A stretch of 64,000 nt of DNA from Alphaproteobacteria bacterium (GCA_009380075.1 WHSO01000002.1:1-64000); one strand, 5' to 3'. Positions 27,801-37,864 are shown, counted from the stretch's first letter. Numbers and translations are program-made. Notes: generated from the sequence alone by a model not told the origin.

Positions 27801-29147
27801 ATGACGCAACGCAAGTACTTCGGTACCGACGGAATCCGCGGCACCGCCAACGTGGCGCCGATGACGCCGGAGGTGGCGCTCGCCGTCGGCATGGCCGCCG
27901 GGCTGCAGTTCACCCGCGGCGAACACCGTCATCGGGTCGTCATCGGCAAGGACACGCGGCTGTCGGGCTATATGCTGGAGCCGGCGCTGACCTCGGGCTT
28001 CATCTCCGTCGGCATGGACGTGGTGCTGGTGGGGCCGCTGCCGACGCCCGCTGTCGCCATGCTGACGCGCAGCTTGCGCGCCGACCTGGGCGTCATGATC
28101 TCCGCCTCCCACAATTCGTATGAGGACAACGGCATCAAGCTGTTCGGCCCCGACGGCTTCAAGCTCTCCGACGCGGTGGAGGGCGAGATTGAAGCCCGCA
28201 TGGATGCGGGCTTTGCGGGCGCGCTGGCGCCGCCGGCGGATCTCGGCCGCGCCGTGCGCCTCGACGACGCGGTCGGGCGCTACATCGAATACGTGAAGGC
28301 GAGCTTCCCGCGCGGCCTGCGCCTCGACGGGCTGCGCATCGTGGTCGATTGCGCCAACGGCGCCGCCTACAAGGTCGCACCCACGGTGCTGCACGAACTC
28401 GGCGCCGACGTGGTGCCCCTCGGCGTCCATCCTGACGGGTTCAACATCAACGCCAAGTCGGGTTCGACCCATCCGGCACCGATGCAGGAGGCCGTCCGCC
28501 GCGAGGGGGCCGATCTCGGCATCGCGCTGGACGGCGACGCCGACCGCCTGGTCATGGCCGACGAAACCGGCGAGCTTGTCGACGGCGACCAGCTCATGGC
28601 GGTGGTGGCGCGCTCCTGGCAGGCGGCGGGGCTGCTGACCGGCGGCGCAGTGGTGGCCACGGTCATGTCGAACCTGGGGCTGGAGGAATACCTCGCCGGC
28701 CTCGGCCTTCGTCTCGTGCGGACCCAGGTGGGGGACCGCTACGTCGTCGAACGCATGGTCGCCGACGGATTCAATCTCGGTGGCGAACAGTCGGGGCATA
28801 TCGTGCTGTCCGATTACGCCACCACCGGCGACGGGTTGCTGGCGGCGCTGCAGGTACTGGCGGTGCTGGTGGAGGCGGGTAAGCCCGCTTCGGAGGTGCT
28901 GCGGCCGTTCACGCCGTGCCCGCAGCGGCTCCGGAGCATTGCCGTCGGCGCCGGACGCCCGCTCGACGCGGCCCCGGTCAAGAAGGCCATCGCCGATGCC
29001 GAGGCGCGGCTCGGCAAGCATGGTCGGCTGCTGATCCGCGAATCGGGCACGGAGCCGGTGGTCCGGGTCATGGCCGAAGGGCCCGACGAAAAGCTGATCG
29101 CCGGGATCGTCGACGACATCGCCGCCGTCATCAGCGCCACACGCTGA
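27801..29147 (+). CDS. glmM: Phosphoglucosamine mutase
   Basis: 448 residues; interconverts glucosamine-6-P and glucosamine-1-P for peptidoglycan precursor synthesis. Start [17 protein letters not shown]; the phosphoserine loop [17 protein letters not shown] (catalytic Ser near residue 104), metal loop [11 protein letters not shown], substrate loop GEQSGHI and the C-terminal phosphate-binding [15 protein letters not shown] are all present. ATG 27801 is the family start. Length is normal. thiD begins 2 bases after the stop. Confidence 0.96.
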   Translation: MTQRKYFGTDGIRGTANVAPMTPEVALAVGMAAGLQFTRGEHRHRVVIGKDTRLSGYMLEPALTSGFISVGMDVVLVGPLPTPAVAMLTRSLRADLGVMISASHNSYEDNGIKLFGPDGFKLSDAVEGEIEARMDAGFAGALAPPADLGRAVRLDDAVGRYIEYVKASFPRGLRLDGLRIVVDCANGAAYKVAPTVLHELGADVVPLGVHPDGFNINAKSGSTHPAPMQEAVRREGADLGIALDGDADRLVMADETGELVDGDQLMAVVARSWQAAGLLTGGAVVATVMSNLGLEEYLAGLGLRLVRTQVGDRYVVERMVADGFNLGGEQSGHIVLSDYATTGDGLLAALQVLAVLVEAGKPASEVLRPFTPCPQRLRSIAVGAGRPLDAAPVKKAIADAEARLGKHGRLLIRESGTEPVVRVMAEGPDEKLIAGIVDDIAAVISATR

Positions 29148-29149
29148 CC

Positions 29150-29956
29150 ATGCGGGGGCGCGTCCTCATCGTCGCTGGCTCCGATTCGGGGGGCGGTGCC
29201 GGCATCCAGGCCGATATCAAGACCGTGACCGCGCTCGGCGGCTATGCCGCAACGGCGGTGACGGCGCTCACCGCTCAGGACACCCTCGGCGTGCACGGCG
29301 TCCACCCGGTGCCGCCCGAGTTCATCGCCCGGCAGATGGCGCTCGTTCTCGCCGATATCGGCGCCGACACGGTCAAGATCGGCATGCTCGGTAGCGCCGC
29401 GGTGATCGAGGCGGTGGCCGACGTGCTTGAATCGGACGCCCGCGGCATTCCCCTGGTCCTCGACCCGGTAATGGTGGCGAAGGGGGGTACGCAGCTCCTC
29501 GGCGAAGATGCGGTCGGCGCACTTACGGCGCGGCTGCTGCCGCTGGCCTTTGTCGTCACGCCGAACATTCCCGAGGCCGAGGCCCTCACCGGCCGGCGAC
29601 TGACCGGCCCGGAGGACATGGAGGCGGCGGGGCGTGACCTCATCGCGATGGGCGCCCGCGCGGTTCTGGTCAAGGGCGGCCACCTCGAAGGGCCCGAGGT
29701 GGTGGACGTGCTGGTCGAGGCCGCCGGCGTGCGGCGCTTCGCCGGCCCGCGTATCGACAGCCGCTCGACCCATGGGACCGGCTGCACTTTGGCGTCGGCC
29801 ATCGCCTGTTCGCTGGCGCAGGGAGCGGCCCTCACCGCCGCGGTGGGGCGGGCGCGGGCCTATGTCCGCACCGCGATCGAGACGGCGCCGGGCCTCGGCA
29901 AGGGCCAAGGGCCGCTCAACCACGGCCACACCGTCGCGCCCTTTCCGGGCCGATAG
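29150..29956 (+). CDS. thiD: Hydroxymethylpyrimidine/phosphomethylpyrimidine kinase
   Basis: 268 residues; ribokinase-fold enzyme that phosphorylates HMP and HMP-P to supply ThiE. Visible are VLIVAGSDSGGGAGIQADIKT, TALGGYAATAVTALTAQ, VKIGMLGSAAVIEAV, LDPVMVAKGG, TPNIPEAEALTG, VLVKGGH and the anion-hole STHGTGCTLASAIA near residue 208. The ATG overlaps no coding sequence and is 2 bases from the glmM stop. thiE is distant at 7.3 kb on the other strand. Confidence 0.94.
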   Translation: MRGRVLIVAGSDSGGGAGIQADIKTVTALGGYAATAVTALTAQDTLGVHGVHPVPPEFIARQMALVLADIGADTVKIGMLGSAAVIEAVADVLESDARGIPLVLDPVMVAKGGTQLLGEDAVGALTARLLPLAFVVTPNIPEAEALTGRRLTGPEDMEAAGRDLIAMGARAVLVKGGHLEGPEVVDVLVEAAGVRRFAGPRIDSRSTHGTGCTLASAIACSLAQGAALTAAVGRARAYVRTAIETAPGLGKGQGPLNHGHTVAPFPGR

Positions 29957-29980
29957 GCCGGAACGAGAGGGGAGAAACCC

Positions 29981-31042
29981 ATGGCGAATTCCTACCGGAT
30001 CGCGGTCATCGCCGGCGACGGCATCGGCAGGGAAGTCGTGCCCGAAGGCATGCGCGTGCTGGAGGCGGCGGCCAGGCGCTTCGATTTTGCCTTCGACTGG
30101 CACGAATTCCCATGGAGCTGCGAGACCTACGCGGCGACCGGCCGCATGATGCCCGAGGACGGCATCGACCAATTGCGGCCGCACGATTCGATCTTCCTCG
30201 GCGCCGTCGGCTTTCCCGGCGTGCCCGACCACGTGTCGCTGTGGGGACTCCTGATCCCGATCCGCCGCCACATGCAGCAGTACGTGAACCTGCGCCCGGT
30301 GCGCCTGCTCAAGGGCATCAGGACGCCGCTCGCGGACCGCACCGCGAAGGACATCGACTTCATCGTCGTGCGCGAAAACTGCGAGGGCGAGTATTCGGAG
30401 ATCGGCGGCAGGCTCTACGCGGGGACGGAACAGGAAATGGTCGTGCAGGAAACCGTCTTCACTCGCAAGGGCGTCGACCGCATCCTGCGCTTCGCCTTCG
30501 AACTGGCGCGGTCGCGCCCGAAGAAGCACCTTACCTCGGCGACCAAGTCCAACGGCATCATCCACACCATGCCGTACTGGGACGAACGCTTCGCGGCGAT
30601 GGCGAAGGCCTATCCCGACGTGCGCACCGACCAGTACCACATCGACATCCTGACCGCCCATTTCTTGCGCAATCCCGACTGGTTCGACGTGGTGGTGGGG
30701 TCGAACCTGTTCGGCGACATCCTGTCGGACCTCGGCCCTGCGGTGGCCGGCTCCATCGGCATCGCGCCGTCCGCCAACATCAACCCCGAGCGCGACTATC
30801 CGTCGATGTTCGAGCCCGTCCACGGCTCCGCCCCGGACATCGCCGGGCGCGGCATCGCCAATCCCATAGGTCAGATCTGGTCCGGCGCGATGATGCTCGA
30901 CCATCTGGGGGAGACGGCGGCGGCGCGCGCGGTCGAGGCGGCGATCGAGACGGTTCTCGCCGACCCGAGGCTGCTGACGCCCGACCTCGGTGGCAAGGCC
31001 ACCACACAATCCCTCGGCAAGGCCATCGCCGACGCGCTCTGA
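29981..31042 (+). CDS. Tartrate dehydrogenase / D-malate dehydrogenase-type beta-decarboxylating dehydrogenase
   Basis: 353 residues of the isocitrate/isopropylmalate dehydrogenase superfamily, of the tartrate/D-malate branch. Visible are AVIAGDGIGREVVPEGMRVLE, the substrate-binding VNLRPVRLL arginines, DFIVVRENCEGEYSEIGG (the ENCEGEY form is typical of tartrate dehydrogenases), the TKSNGIIHTMPYWDERF lysine segment, and metal/NAD motifs GSNLFGDILSDLGPAVAGSIG and EPVHGSAPDIAG. It catalyses NAD-dependent oxidation and/or decarboxylation of tartrate, D-malate or similar acids. It ends 7 bases from the end of a convergent SLC13 permease. Confidence 0.87.
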   Translation: MANSYRIAVIAGDGIGREVVPEGMRVLEAAARRFDFAFDWHEFPWSCETYAATGRMMPEDGIDQLRPHDSIFLGAVGFPGVPDHVSLWGLLIPIRRHMQQYVNLRPVRLLKGIRTPLADRTAKDIDFIVVRENCEGEYSEIGGRLYAGTEQEMVVQETVFTRKGVDRILRFAFELARSRPKKHLTSATKSNGIIHTMPYWDERFAAMAKAYPDVRTDQYHIDILTAHFLRNPDWFDVVVGSNLFGDILSDLGPAVAGSIGIAPSANINPERDYPSMFEPVHGSAPDIAGRGIANPIGQIWSGAMMLDHLGETAAARAVEAAIETVLADPRLLTPDLGGKATTQSLGKAIADAL

Positions 31043-31048
31043 GTGCCG

Positions 31049-32830
31049 CTACAGCGGCCAGACGACGAGCAGGAGGGGCACCGCGATGGCCATTACGATA
31101 ACCTCGAGCGGCAGGCCGAGGCGCCAGTAGTCGCCGAAATGATAGCCGCCCGGTCCCATGATCAGGGTGTTGTTCTGGTGCCCGATGGGCGTGAGAAAGG
31201 CGCAGGAGGCGGCGATCGCCACCCCCATGAGGTAGGTGTCGGGATTGACGCCGAGGCTTTGCGCCACGGCAATGCCGATGGGCGCCATGACCACCGCCGT
31301 CGCCGCGTTGTTGATGACGTCGGACAGGGTCATCGTCACCGCCATCAGTACGATGAGCAGGACGACCGGCGACTGGTCGCGGGCGAGGAAGAGCAGGAGA
31401 TTCGCCGCGAGCGCGGTGGTTTCCGTCGACTGCAGGGCGTTGCCCACCGGGATCATGGCACCGATCAGGACAATCACCGGCCAGTCGATGCTGTCGTAAA
31501 GGTCGCGCAACGGCACGATGTTGGTCAGGACCATGGCCAGGGCGGCGATGGCGAAGGCCAGCGGCAGGGCGATCCAGCCGAAGGCGGCGAGGACGATTCC
31601 GGTACCGAAAATGAAGATGGCGAGGCCGGCGCGCTCGATCCGGCCGAGCGTAACGGACGGGCTCGCCAGCGGCAGGCAGTCGTAGGCCACGGCCGCTTCG
31701 GGCAGGATTTCGGCGTCGCCTTCGAGCAGCAGCACGTCGCCCGCACGGAACGGGAAGTTCCTCAGCCGGTTGCGGATCGGCGTGCCTTCCCGCGAGATGG
31801 CGAGGATATTGACGCCGAAGCGCCGGCGGATGGTCGCCGTGTCGCGCGTCTGTCCGATCAGGGCCGATCCGGCCTGGATCACGGTCTGTAGCACCGCGAT
31901 ATCGGCGCCGCCGAGGAGCAGGCCCGATTTCTTGCGCCGGGAGGTAGGTGCGAGATCGAGCGCCTTGAGCACCTTCTCGATGGCTTCGGGCCCGGCCTCG
32001 ATCAGCAGCACGTCGCCGGCGCGGATCTCCAGGTCGCGGCTCGTCAGGGACAGCCGGCGGCCCCGCCGCAGCACCTCGAGGAGCACCGCTTCCTCCTTCT
32101 CCGCGACGTCGTCGAGCTCGGCGAGCGTCTTGCCGATGGCCTTGCTGCCCCGCGGGACGCGCGCCTCGGAGACGTAGTTTTCGATGGCGATGGCTTCCCC
32201 GGCCGAAAGCGCGGCCCGCCGCGCGGTCGGGATCAGCCTCCAGCCCACCACGGCGATGAAGATGATGCCGCCGACGGCGACGGGGGTGCCGACCGGCGTA
32301 AAATCGAACATGGTGAAGGGCGAGCCGACGGTCTCGCCGCGGATGGCCGCGACGATGATGTTGGGCGGCGTGCCAATCAGGGTGACGAGGCCGCCCAGGA
32401 TCGAGCCGAACGACAGCGGCATCAGCAGCAGCGCCACCGGGCGCTTTACCTTGATGGCCGACGCGATGGTCGCCGGCATCAGCAGCGCGAGCGCGCCGAC
32501 GTTGTTCATTACCGCGGACAGCGTGCCCGCTACGCTCGAAACCACGCCGATATGCGCCTCGGTCCGTGTGAGCGGCGGCATCAGGTATTTCGTGATGATG
32601 TCGACCACGCCGGCGTTCTGCAATCCGCGGCTCAGGATGAGGACGAAGGCGACGGTCATGGTGGCCGGGTGGCCGAAACCGTAAAAAATCTCATCGACGG
32701 GAACGAGCCCGGCGAGAGTCGCTGCCATCAACGCGAGGAAGGCCACGATGTCATGCCGGAAGCGGTTCCACACAAACAGGACGAGGGTCAGGCCGAGGAT
32801 CCCGACGATGATGGCTTGATCCGTAGTCAT
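31049..32830 (-). CDS. SLC13/DASS-type permease with central TrkA-C domains
   Basis: About 593 residues. A membrane block of several helices (about 1–200, with MPLSFGSILGGLVTLIGTPPNIIV, the sodium-site SNT-like loop) is followed by two cytosolic RCK_C/TrkA-C domains (about 215–285, DLEIRAGDVLLIE, and 300–380, NFPFRAGDVLLLEG), then the second membrane half with a matching NNAATAVVMAPIGIAVA and FLTPIGHQNNTLIMGPGGY repeat. Such proteins carry dicarboxylates or sulfate with Na+. ATG 32830 is used; an upstream TTG at 32860 with GGAAAAG before it is an alternative. Paralogous to the next gene upstream. Confidence 0.88.
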   Translation of the reverse strand: MTTDQAIIVGILGLTLVLFVWNRFRHDIVAFLALMAATLAGLVPVDEIFYGFGHPATMTVAFVLILSRGLQNAGVVDIITKYLMPPLTRTEAHIGVVSSVAGTLSAVMNNVGALALLMPATIASAIKVKRPVALLLMPLSFGSILGGLVTLIGTPPNIIVAAIRGETVGSPFTMFDFTPVGTPVAVGGIIFIAVVGWRLIPTARRAALSAGEAIAIENYVSEARVPRGSKAIGKTLAELDDVAEKEEAVLLEVLRRGRRLSLTSRDLEIRAGDVLLIEAGPEAIEKVLKALDLAPTSRRKKSGLLLGGADIAVLQTVIQAGSALIGQTRDTATIRRRFGVNILAISREGTPIRNRLRNFPFRAGDVLLLEGDAEILPEAAVAYDCLPLASPSVTLGRIERAGLAIFIFGTGIVLAAFGWIALPLAFAIAALAMVLTNIVPLRDLYDSIDWPVIVLIGAMIPVGNALQSTETTALAANLLLFLARDQSPVVLLIVLMAVTMTLSDVINNAATAVVMAPIGIAVAQSLGVNPDTYLMGVAIAASCAFLTPIGHQNNTLIMGPGGYHFGDYWRLGLPLEVIVMAIAVPLLLVVWPL

Positions 32831-32879
32831 GACGACGCTGGTCCGAACTCCTGAACCCAATTCTTTTCCGGAAACGGCG

Positions 32880-34730
32880 CTACCCGAGGTAATACCAGGG
32901 CGCCAGGAGGCTGAACGTCAGCCATATTAGCAGCACGAGGGGTCCCCCGACCCGCAGGAAATCCCCGAATCGGTAATATCCCGGCCCCATCACGAGGAGG
33001 TTGGTCTGATAGCCGATGGGCGTGGCGAAGGCGCAGCTCGCGCCGAACAACACGGCAAGAACGAACGGCGTGACGGGTTGTTCCAGTCCCTGGGCGAGGC
33101 CGATCGCGATCGGCGTGAACAGCACTGCCGTGGCGTTGTTGGACAGTACGTTGGTCAGGAGCGCCACCAGCAGGAACAGGACCGAGAGCATGACCGCCGG
33201 ACCGGTGCCGCCGAACGCGCCGATCACGCCGCGGGCGAGGTAGGCGGCGGCGCCGGTGTCCATCATTGCCACGCCGAGCCCAAGGGATGCCGCAACCATC
33301 AGGTAGATGCGCCGGTCCAGTGCTTCGGTCGCTTCCCGGAAGGTCAGCACGCCGGTGGCCAGCATGATCGCGACACCCGCCAGCGCCGCCGCCGCGATCG
33401 GCAGCAAGCCCGTCGCGGCGACGACCACGGTGCCGGTGAAGACCACGCCGGCGGTTTCCGCTGCCCGCGCGGGCGGCAATGGCCGCGTCGCGCCGTCGAG
33501 AATGATCAGCCCGCGCGCGGCGCGGAGCGAATCCAGCGATTCGCGGGTACCCTGCACGACGAAAACGTCGCCCTCCCGGATGGCCCGTCCCGTGAGACGC
33601 TGGCGGATGACATGGGCCTGCCGTTCCAGCCCCAGCACCAGGCAGTTGAACCGGCTGCGGAACCCGATTTCCTCGAGCGTCTGTCCGACGAAGGGCGAGC
33701 CGGGAACGATCATCACCTCGGTCAGCATCTGGTCGCGGCCAAGCCAGGCCTTGCGTTCCTCCTCGTCCACGGGAAGGTCGTCGCCGCCCATGTTGAACAT
33801 GAGGTGGGGGTAACTGGCCTGGGCTTCGGCCAGGGCCTCGCGCGTCGCCAGAATCACCAGCGTGTCGCCGGTCCTGATCTCGAGGTTGTTGAAGGGCGGC
33901 ACGTGGGATTGCTCGCGCCGCTGCACCAGGACCAAACGCGCTCCCCTGATGCCGAGCACATTGAATGCCGCTGGGCGGCCCACGAGCTTCTGTTCTTCGC
34001 CGACGGTGAGCTGTGCCACGAAATGACGCCGCGCGTCTGTAGTGAAGCGGGTCACGGGCGAGGCGCGGCGGCGCTGAAGCCGGGGCGCCACCAACACGAG
34101 GTAGAGGAGGCCGACCGCCGCGAGGATCACGCCAAAGACGGTGAATTCGAAGAAGCCGAGCGGCTTCAGTCCGGCCTGCACCATCGCGCCGGAAACCAGA
34201 AGGTTCGTCGAGGTGCCGATCAACGTGGTCATGCCGGCCAGTATGGCGGCGAAGGACAGCGGCATCATCAGCGCGCTGGCGGGAATACCGAATCGTCGGG
34301 CGATCGATTCGAGGATCGGGATGAAGATGATGACGATGGGCGTATTGTTGACGAAGGCACTTGCCACCAGCACCGCGCCGAAGGCGATGATGATTGCCGG
34401 GGCGGGATGCTCTCCCGTGATGTTCAGGAATGCCCGCAAAACCCAATCGAGCGCGCCGGAGCGGGACAGGCCGTGGCCCAGCACCAGAAGCGCCATCACG
34501 GCGATCAGCGCCGGGTTGGCGAACCCCGCCACGAGCCGTTCCGTGTCGAGTCTGGGCTGCCCCGCCGCGGGCACCAGCGGGACCAGTTCGAACAGCACGA
34601 CCAGCGCCACCAGCACGCCGAGCGAGGTGATCTCGATCCGGATGCGTTCCGCGGCGAAGGCGGCGATGGCCACGATCACCAGCGCGTAGGTCATCCAGAT
34701 GTGCAAGTTCGCCGCGCCCGGTGCGGTCAT
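32880..34730 (-). CDS. SLC13/DASS-type permease with central TrkA-C domains (paralogue)
   Basis: 616 residues from ATG 34730, which follows GGAGGCTCCC. Same plan as its downstream neighbour: membrane helices with AFVNNTPIVIIFIPI and MPLSFAAILAGMTTLIGTSTNLLV, two TrkA-C domains (NLEIRTGDTLVILA, AIREGDVFVVQG), then NVLSNNATAVLFTPIAIGLAQ and FATPIGYQTNLLVMGPGYYRFGD. The tandem pair transcribes leftward with a 49-base gap. Closeness to the tartrate/D-malate-type dehydrogenase suggests C4-dicarboxylate uptake, but sulfate or other anions cannot be excluded. Confidence 0.88.
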   Translation of the reverse strand: MTAPGAANLHIWMTYALVIVAIAAFAAERIRIEITSLGVLVALVVLFELVPLVPAAGQPRLDTERLVAGFANPALIAVMALLVLGHGLSRSGALDWVLRAFLNITGEHPAPAIIIAFGAVLVASAFVNNTPIVIIFIPILESIARRFGIPASALMMPLSFAAILAGMTTLIGTSTNLLVSGAMVQAGLKPLGFFEFTVFGVILAAVGLLYLVLVAPRLQRRRASPVTRFTTDARRHFVAQLTVGEEQKLVGRPAAFNVLGIRGARLVLVQRREQSHVPPFNNLEIRTGDTLVILATREALAEAQASYPHLMFNMGGDDLPVDEEERKAWLGRDQMLTEVMIVPGSPFVGQTLEEIGFRSRFNCLVLGLERQAHVIRQRLTGRAIREGDVFVVQGTRESLDSLRAARGLIILDGATRPLPPARAAETAGVVFTGTVVVAATGLLPIAAAALAGVAIMLATGVLTFREATEALDRRIYLMVAASLGLGVAMMDTGAAAYLARGVIGAFGGTGPAVMLSVLFLLVALLTNVLSNNATAVLFTPIAIGLAQGLEQPVTPFVLAVLFGASCAFATPIGYQTNLLVMGPGYYRFGDFLRVGGPLVLLIWLTFSLLAPWYYLG

Positions 34731-34897
34731 GGGAGCCTCCGCGCACGCTTCCGGCAAGAGTTGCCGCCGTCCCTTTCGGAACGGCGACCCTCAACAGTCT
34801 AGCGGGGAACGAGAATGCGCGAAAGTCCGGGCCGGTTGTTCGTATCGCCGCACAAAAGCTCTTGGTGCCGCCATTTTCACGAGTCTCGGGATTCGCA

Positions 34898-34926
34898 TTG
34901 ACGGCTTATGAAATATGCGTAGTATC
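34898..34926 (+). promoter_or_regulatory. Candidate serC promoter
   Basis: TTGACG (34898–34903), 17 bases, then AGTATC (34921–34926) upstream of the serC leader. The −35 is a 5/6 match and the spacing ideal. Transcription would start near 34933, just at the proposed leader RNA. Confidence 0.5.
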
Positions 34927-34931
34927 CGCCC

Positions 34932-34980
34932 CGGGCCACACCCCCCCAACGGGGTGCAACTATTCTGGAAGGAATAGTCC
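34932..34980 (+). promoter_or_regulatory. serC leader RNA motif (two hairpins, the second holding the ribosome site)
   Basis: Right before serC, CACCCC (34939–34944) pairs with GGGGTG (34951–34956), and ACTATTC (34959–34965) pairs perfectly with GAATAGT (34972–34978). The second hairpin's TGGAAG loop and first 3'-stem bases contain the GGAAGGA ribosome site, four bases ahead of CTC-ATG. This matches the known alphaproteobacterial serC RNA motif in place and form. Translation of serC is probably controlled by access to the ribosome site; the signal is not established. Confidence 0.72.
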
Positions 34981-34982
34981 TC

Positions 34983-36140
34983 ATGAAGCCGAACGTCCGG
35001 CCGCGCGACCCGCGCTTTTCCTCGGGACCCTGCGCAAAGCGTCCCAACTGGTCTCTCGACAATCTGAAAAATGCCAGCCTCGGGCGGTCCCACCGCTCGG
35101 CGGAAGGCAAGGCGCGCCTGGCCGAGGTCATCGACCGTTCGCGCGCCATCCTGCATATCCCCAAGGACTGGCGCATCGGCATCGTGCCGGCCTCCGACAC
35201 CGGCGCCTTCGAGATGGCGATGTGGTCGCTGCTCGGCGCCCGCGGCGTCGACGTCTTTGCCTGGGAAAGCTTCGGCGCTGGCTGGGTGCAGGACATCGAG
35301 AAGCAGCTCAGGATCAAGGACCTGCGCAAGTTCGGGGCGGGCTACGGCGAGGTGCCGGATTTCAGCAAGGCCGATCCCGCCCGTGACGCCGTGTTCACCT
35401 GGAACGGCACCACCTCGGGCGCCCGCGTCGCCGATGGCGACTGGATTCGCGACGACCGCGAGGGCCTGACGCTCTGCGACGCCACCTCCGCCGTCTTCGC
35501 CATGGACCTGCCGTGGACGAAGCTCGACGTGGTCACCTGGTCCTGGCAGAAGATGATGGGGGGGGAGGCGGCCCACGGCATGCTGGTGCTCAGCCCGCGC
35601 GCGGTCGAGCGGCTGCAGACCTACACGCCGCCGTGGCCACTGCCCAAGATCTTCCGCATGACCTCGGCCGGCAAGCTGATCGAGGGCATCTTCAAGGGCG
35701 AAACCATCAACACGCCGTCTATGCTCTGCGTCGAGGACGCCATCGACGGCCTCAAATGGGCGGAGAAGATCGGTGGCCTCAAGGCCCTGATCGCGCGCTC
35801 GGAAGCCAACCTCGCCGCCATCGCCGACTGGGTGGCGCGGACCGACTGGGTGGATTTCCTGGTGGCCGATCCGAAGGTGCGCTCCTGCACCTCGGTCTGC
35901 CTCAAGGTCGTGGCGCCGTGGTTCGAAAAGCTGTCCGACGACGCCAAGGCCAATGTGCCGAAGCAGATGGTCAAGCTGCTGGAGAAGGAAGGTGCCGCCT
36001 TCGACATCGACGGCTACCGCGACGCGCCTCCGGGCCTGCGCGTGTGGGCCGGCGCGACGGTGGACAAGGCCGATCTCGAGGCGCTGTTTCCCTGGCTCGA
36101 CTGGGCGGCCGAAACGGTCGCCAAGGAACTCGCTGCCTGA
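34983..36140 (+). CDS. serC: Phosphoserine aminotransferase
   Basis: 385 residues; PLP enzyme making phosphoserine from 3-phosphohydroxypyruvate (and used in PLP synthesis in many bacteria). N-terminal [14 protein letters not shown], the [10 protein letters not shown] segment, [28 protein letters not shown] and the PLP-lysine region [17 protein letters not shown] are typical of the alphaproteobacterial/Methanosarcina-type SerC. Length is normal. It is preceded by the serC RNA motif and followed 30 bases later by serA. Confidence 0.95.
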   Translation: MKPNVRPRDPRFSSGPCAKRPNWSLDNLKNASLGRSHRSAEGKARLAEVIDRSRAILHIPKDWRIGIVPASDTGAFEMAMWSLLGARGVDVFAWESFGAGWVQDIEKQLRIKDLRKFGAGYGEVPDFSKADPARDAVFTWNGTTSGARVADGDWIRDDREGLTLCDATSAVFAMDLPWTKLDVVTWSWQKMMGGEAAHGMLVLSPRAVERLQTYTPPWPLPKIFRMTSAGKLIEGIFKGETINTPSMLCVEDAIDGLKWAEKIGGLKALIARSEANLAAIADWVARTDWVDFLVADPKVRSCTSVCLKVVAPWFEKLSDDAKANVPKQMVKLLEKEGAAFDIDGYRDAPPGLRVWAGATVDKADLEALFPWLDWAAETVAKELAA

Positions 36141-36170
36141 CTTTTCCCTGATTCCCGCGAGGATAATCCC

Positions 36171-37748
36171 ATGCCCAAGGTTCTCATTTCCGACGAACTG
36201 TCGCCCGCGGCCGTCCAGATCTTCAAGGATCGCGGCATCGAGGTCGATTTCAAGCCCGGCATGAAGCCGGACGAACTGCTCGCCTGCATCGGCGGGTACG
36301 ACGGCCTCGCCGTGCGCTCGGCCACCAAGGTGACCAAGGACGTATTGGCCAAGGCGACGAAGCTCAAGGTCATCGGCCGCGCCGGCATCGGTGTCGACAA
36401 CATCGACGTGGACGCGGCGACCGCCAACGGCGTCATCGTCATGAACACGCCGTTCGGCAACTCGATCACCACCGCCGAGCACGCCATCGCCATGATGTTC
36501 GCGCTGGCGCGCGACATTCCCGCCGCTAATACCTCGACCCAGGCCGGCAAGTGGGAAAAGAACCGCTTCATGGGCGTCGAGCTGGCGGCCAAGACGCTGG
36601 GCATCATCGGCTGCGGCAACATCGGCTCGATCGTCGCCGACCGCGCCCTCGGCCTGAAGATGAAGGTCGTCGCCTTCGATCCCTACCTGACGCCGGAACG
36701 CGCAAAGGACATCGGCGTCGAGAAGGTCGAACTTGACGAACTGTTCGCCCGCGCCGACTTCATCACCCTGCACACGCCGCTGACCGACGCGACGCGCAAC
36801 ATCATCAACGCCGACGCGATCGGGAAAATGAAGGACGGCGTGCGCATCATCAACTGCGCGCGCGGCGAGCTGGTGGTCGAGACCGACATGGTGGCGGCGC
36901 TCAGGTCCGGCAAGGTCGCCGGCGCCGCCTTCGACGTCTTCCCCAAGGAACCGGCGAAGGAAAGCCCGTACTTCGGCGTCGACAATGTGGTCTGCACGCC
37001 GCACCTCGGCGCCTCGACGACCGAGGCCCAGGAGAATGTCGCCCTGCAGGTGGCGGAGCAGATGTCGGACTTCCTGATGACCGGCGCCGTGGTCAACGCG
37101 CTCAACATGCCCTCGGTCTCGGCCGAGGACGCGCCCAAGCTCCGGCCCTACATGAAGCTGGCCGAGGAGCTCGGCGGCTTTGCCGGGCAGCTCGCGCGCG
37201 AAGGCTTCGACAAGGTCACCATTGACTACGACGGCCACGTGGCCGAGCTCAACACCCGGCCGCTGACGGCCATCGTGCTCAAGGGGCTGCTGTCGCCGCT
37301 CATGGATACGGTCAACATGGTCAACGCGCCGGTGATCGCGCGCTCGCGCGACATAGACGTGACCGAGGCGACCCACGAACGCGGCGGCGACTACCAGACG
37401 CTGATCCGCGTGACCGTGGAAGGCAAGAGCGGCAAGCGCTCGGTCTCGGGCACGCTGTTCGGCGGCTCCAAGCCGCGGGTGGTCGAGGTCAACGGCATCC
37501 CGCTCGAGGCCGAGATCGGTCAGCACATGCTGTTCGTCACCAACCAGGACAAGCCGGGCTTCATCGGCTCCCTCGGCCAGGCGCTCGGCGCGGCGGGGGT
37601 CAACATCGCCACTTTCGGCCTCGGCCGCATCAAGGCCGGCGGCGACGCCGTGGCGCTGGTCAATACCGACGAGGCGGTGGACGAGGCGACGCTCGCCAAG
37701 GTGCGCAAGCTGCCCCACGTGGTGCAGGCGGAAGCGCTGGATTTCTGA
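36171..37748 (+). CDS. serA: D-3-phosphoglycerate dehydrogenase
   Basis: 525 residues, the long form with two C-terminal regulatory domains. First step of serine synthesis. Visible are GRAGIGVDNIDVDAATANGV, the NAD-binding TLGIIGCGNIGSIVADRA, RIINCARGELV (catalytic Arg), EPAKESPYFGVDNVVCTPHLGAST (catalytic His), an intervening ASB domain, and a C-terminal ACT domain (LFVTNQDKPGFIGSLGQALG). Operon with serC. Confidence 0.96.
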   Translation: MPKVLISDELSPAAVQIFKDRGIEVDFKPGMKPDELLACIGGYDGLAVRSATKVTKDVLAKATKLKVIGRAGIGVDNIDVDAATANGVIVMNTPFGNSITTAEHAIAMMFALARDIPAANTSTQAGKWEKNRFMGVELAAKTLGIIGCGNIGSIVADRALGLKMKVVAFDPYLTPERAKDIGVEKVELDELFARADFITLHTPLTDATRNIINADAIGKMKDGVRIINCARGELVVETDMVAALRSGKVAGAAFDVFPKEPAKESPYFGVDNVVCTPHLGASTTEAQENVALQVAEQMSDFLMTGAVVNALNMPSVSAEDAPKLRPYMKLAEELGGFAGQLAREGFDKVTIDYDGHVAELNTRPLTAIVLKGLLSPLMDTVNMVNAPVIARSRDIDVTEATHERGGDYQTLIRVTVEGKSGKRSVSGTLFGGSKPRVVEVNGIPLEAEIGQHMLFVTNQDKPGFIGSLGQALGAAGVNIATFGLGRIKAGGDAVALVNTDEAVDEATLAKVRKLPHVVQAEALDF

Positions 37749-37864
37749 GGCCCGCCGCCGGCGCGTCCGCAAAGGCGTTGCCGGGCGAACGCAAACCGGC
37801 TAGAAGCGGGCGCGGGCAGACTTGCGCCCCCCATCGCGCCCGTTTCCAAGGCCAAAGAGCAGCC

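Noticed and set aside
33078-34802. A 574-codon plus-strand frame opposite the second SLC13 permease
   Set aside because: The opposite strand encodes a clear membrane transporter; the plus-strand product is His/Gln/Arg-rich with no recognisable fold.
34791-37772. A 993-codon minus-strand open frame opposite serC and serA
   Set aside because: Pure antisense of two well-conserved genes, with His/Arg/Gly/Ala-rich composition and no motif; long antisense frames are normal at this GC content.
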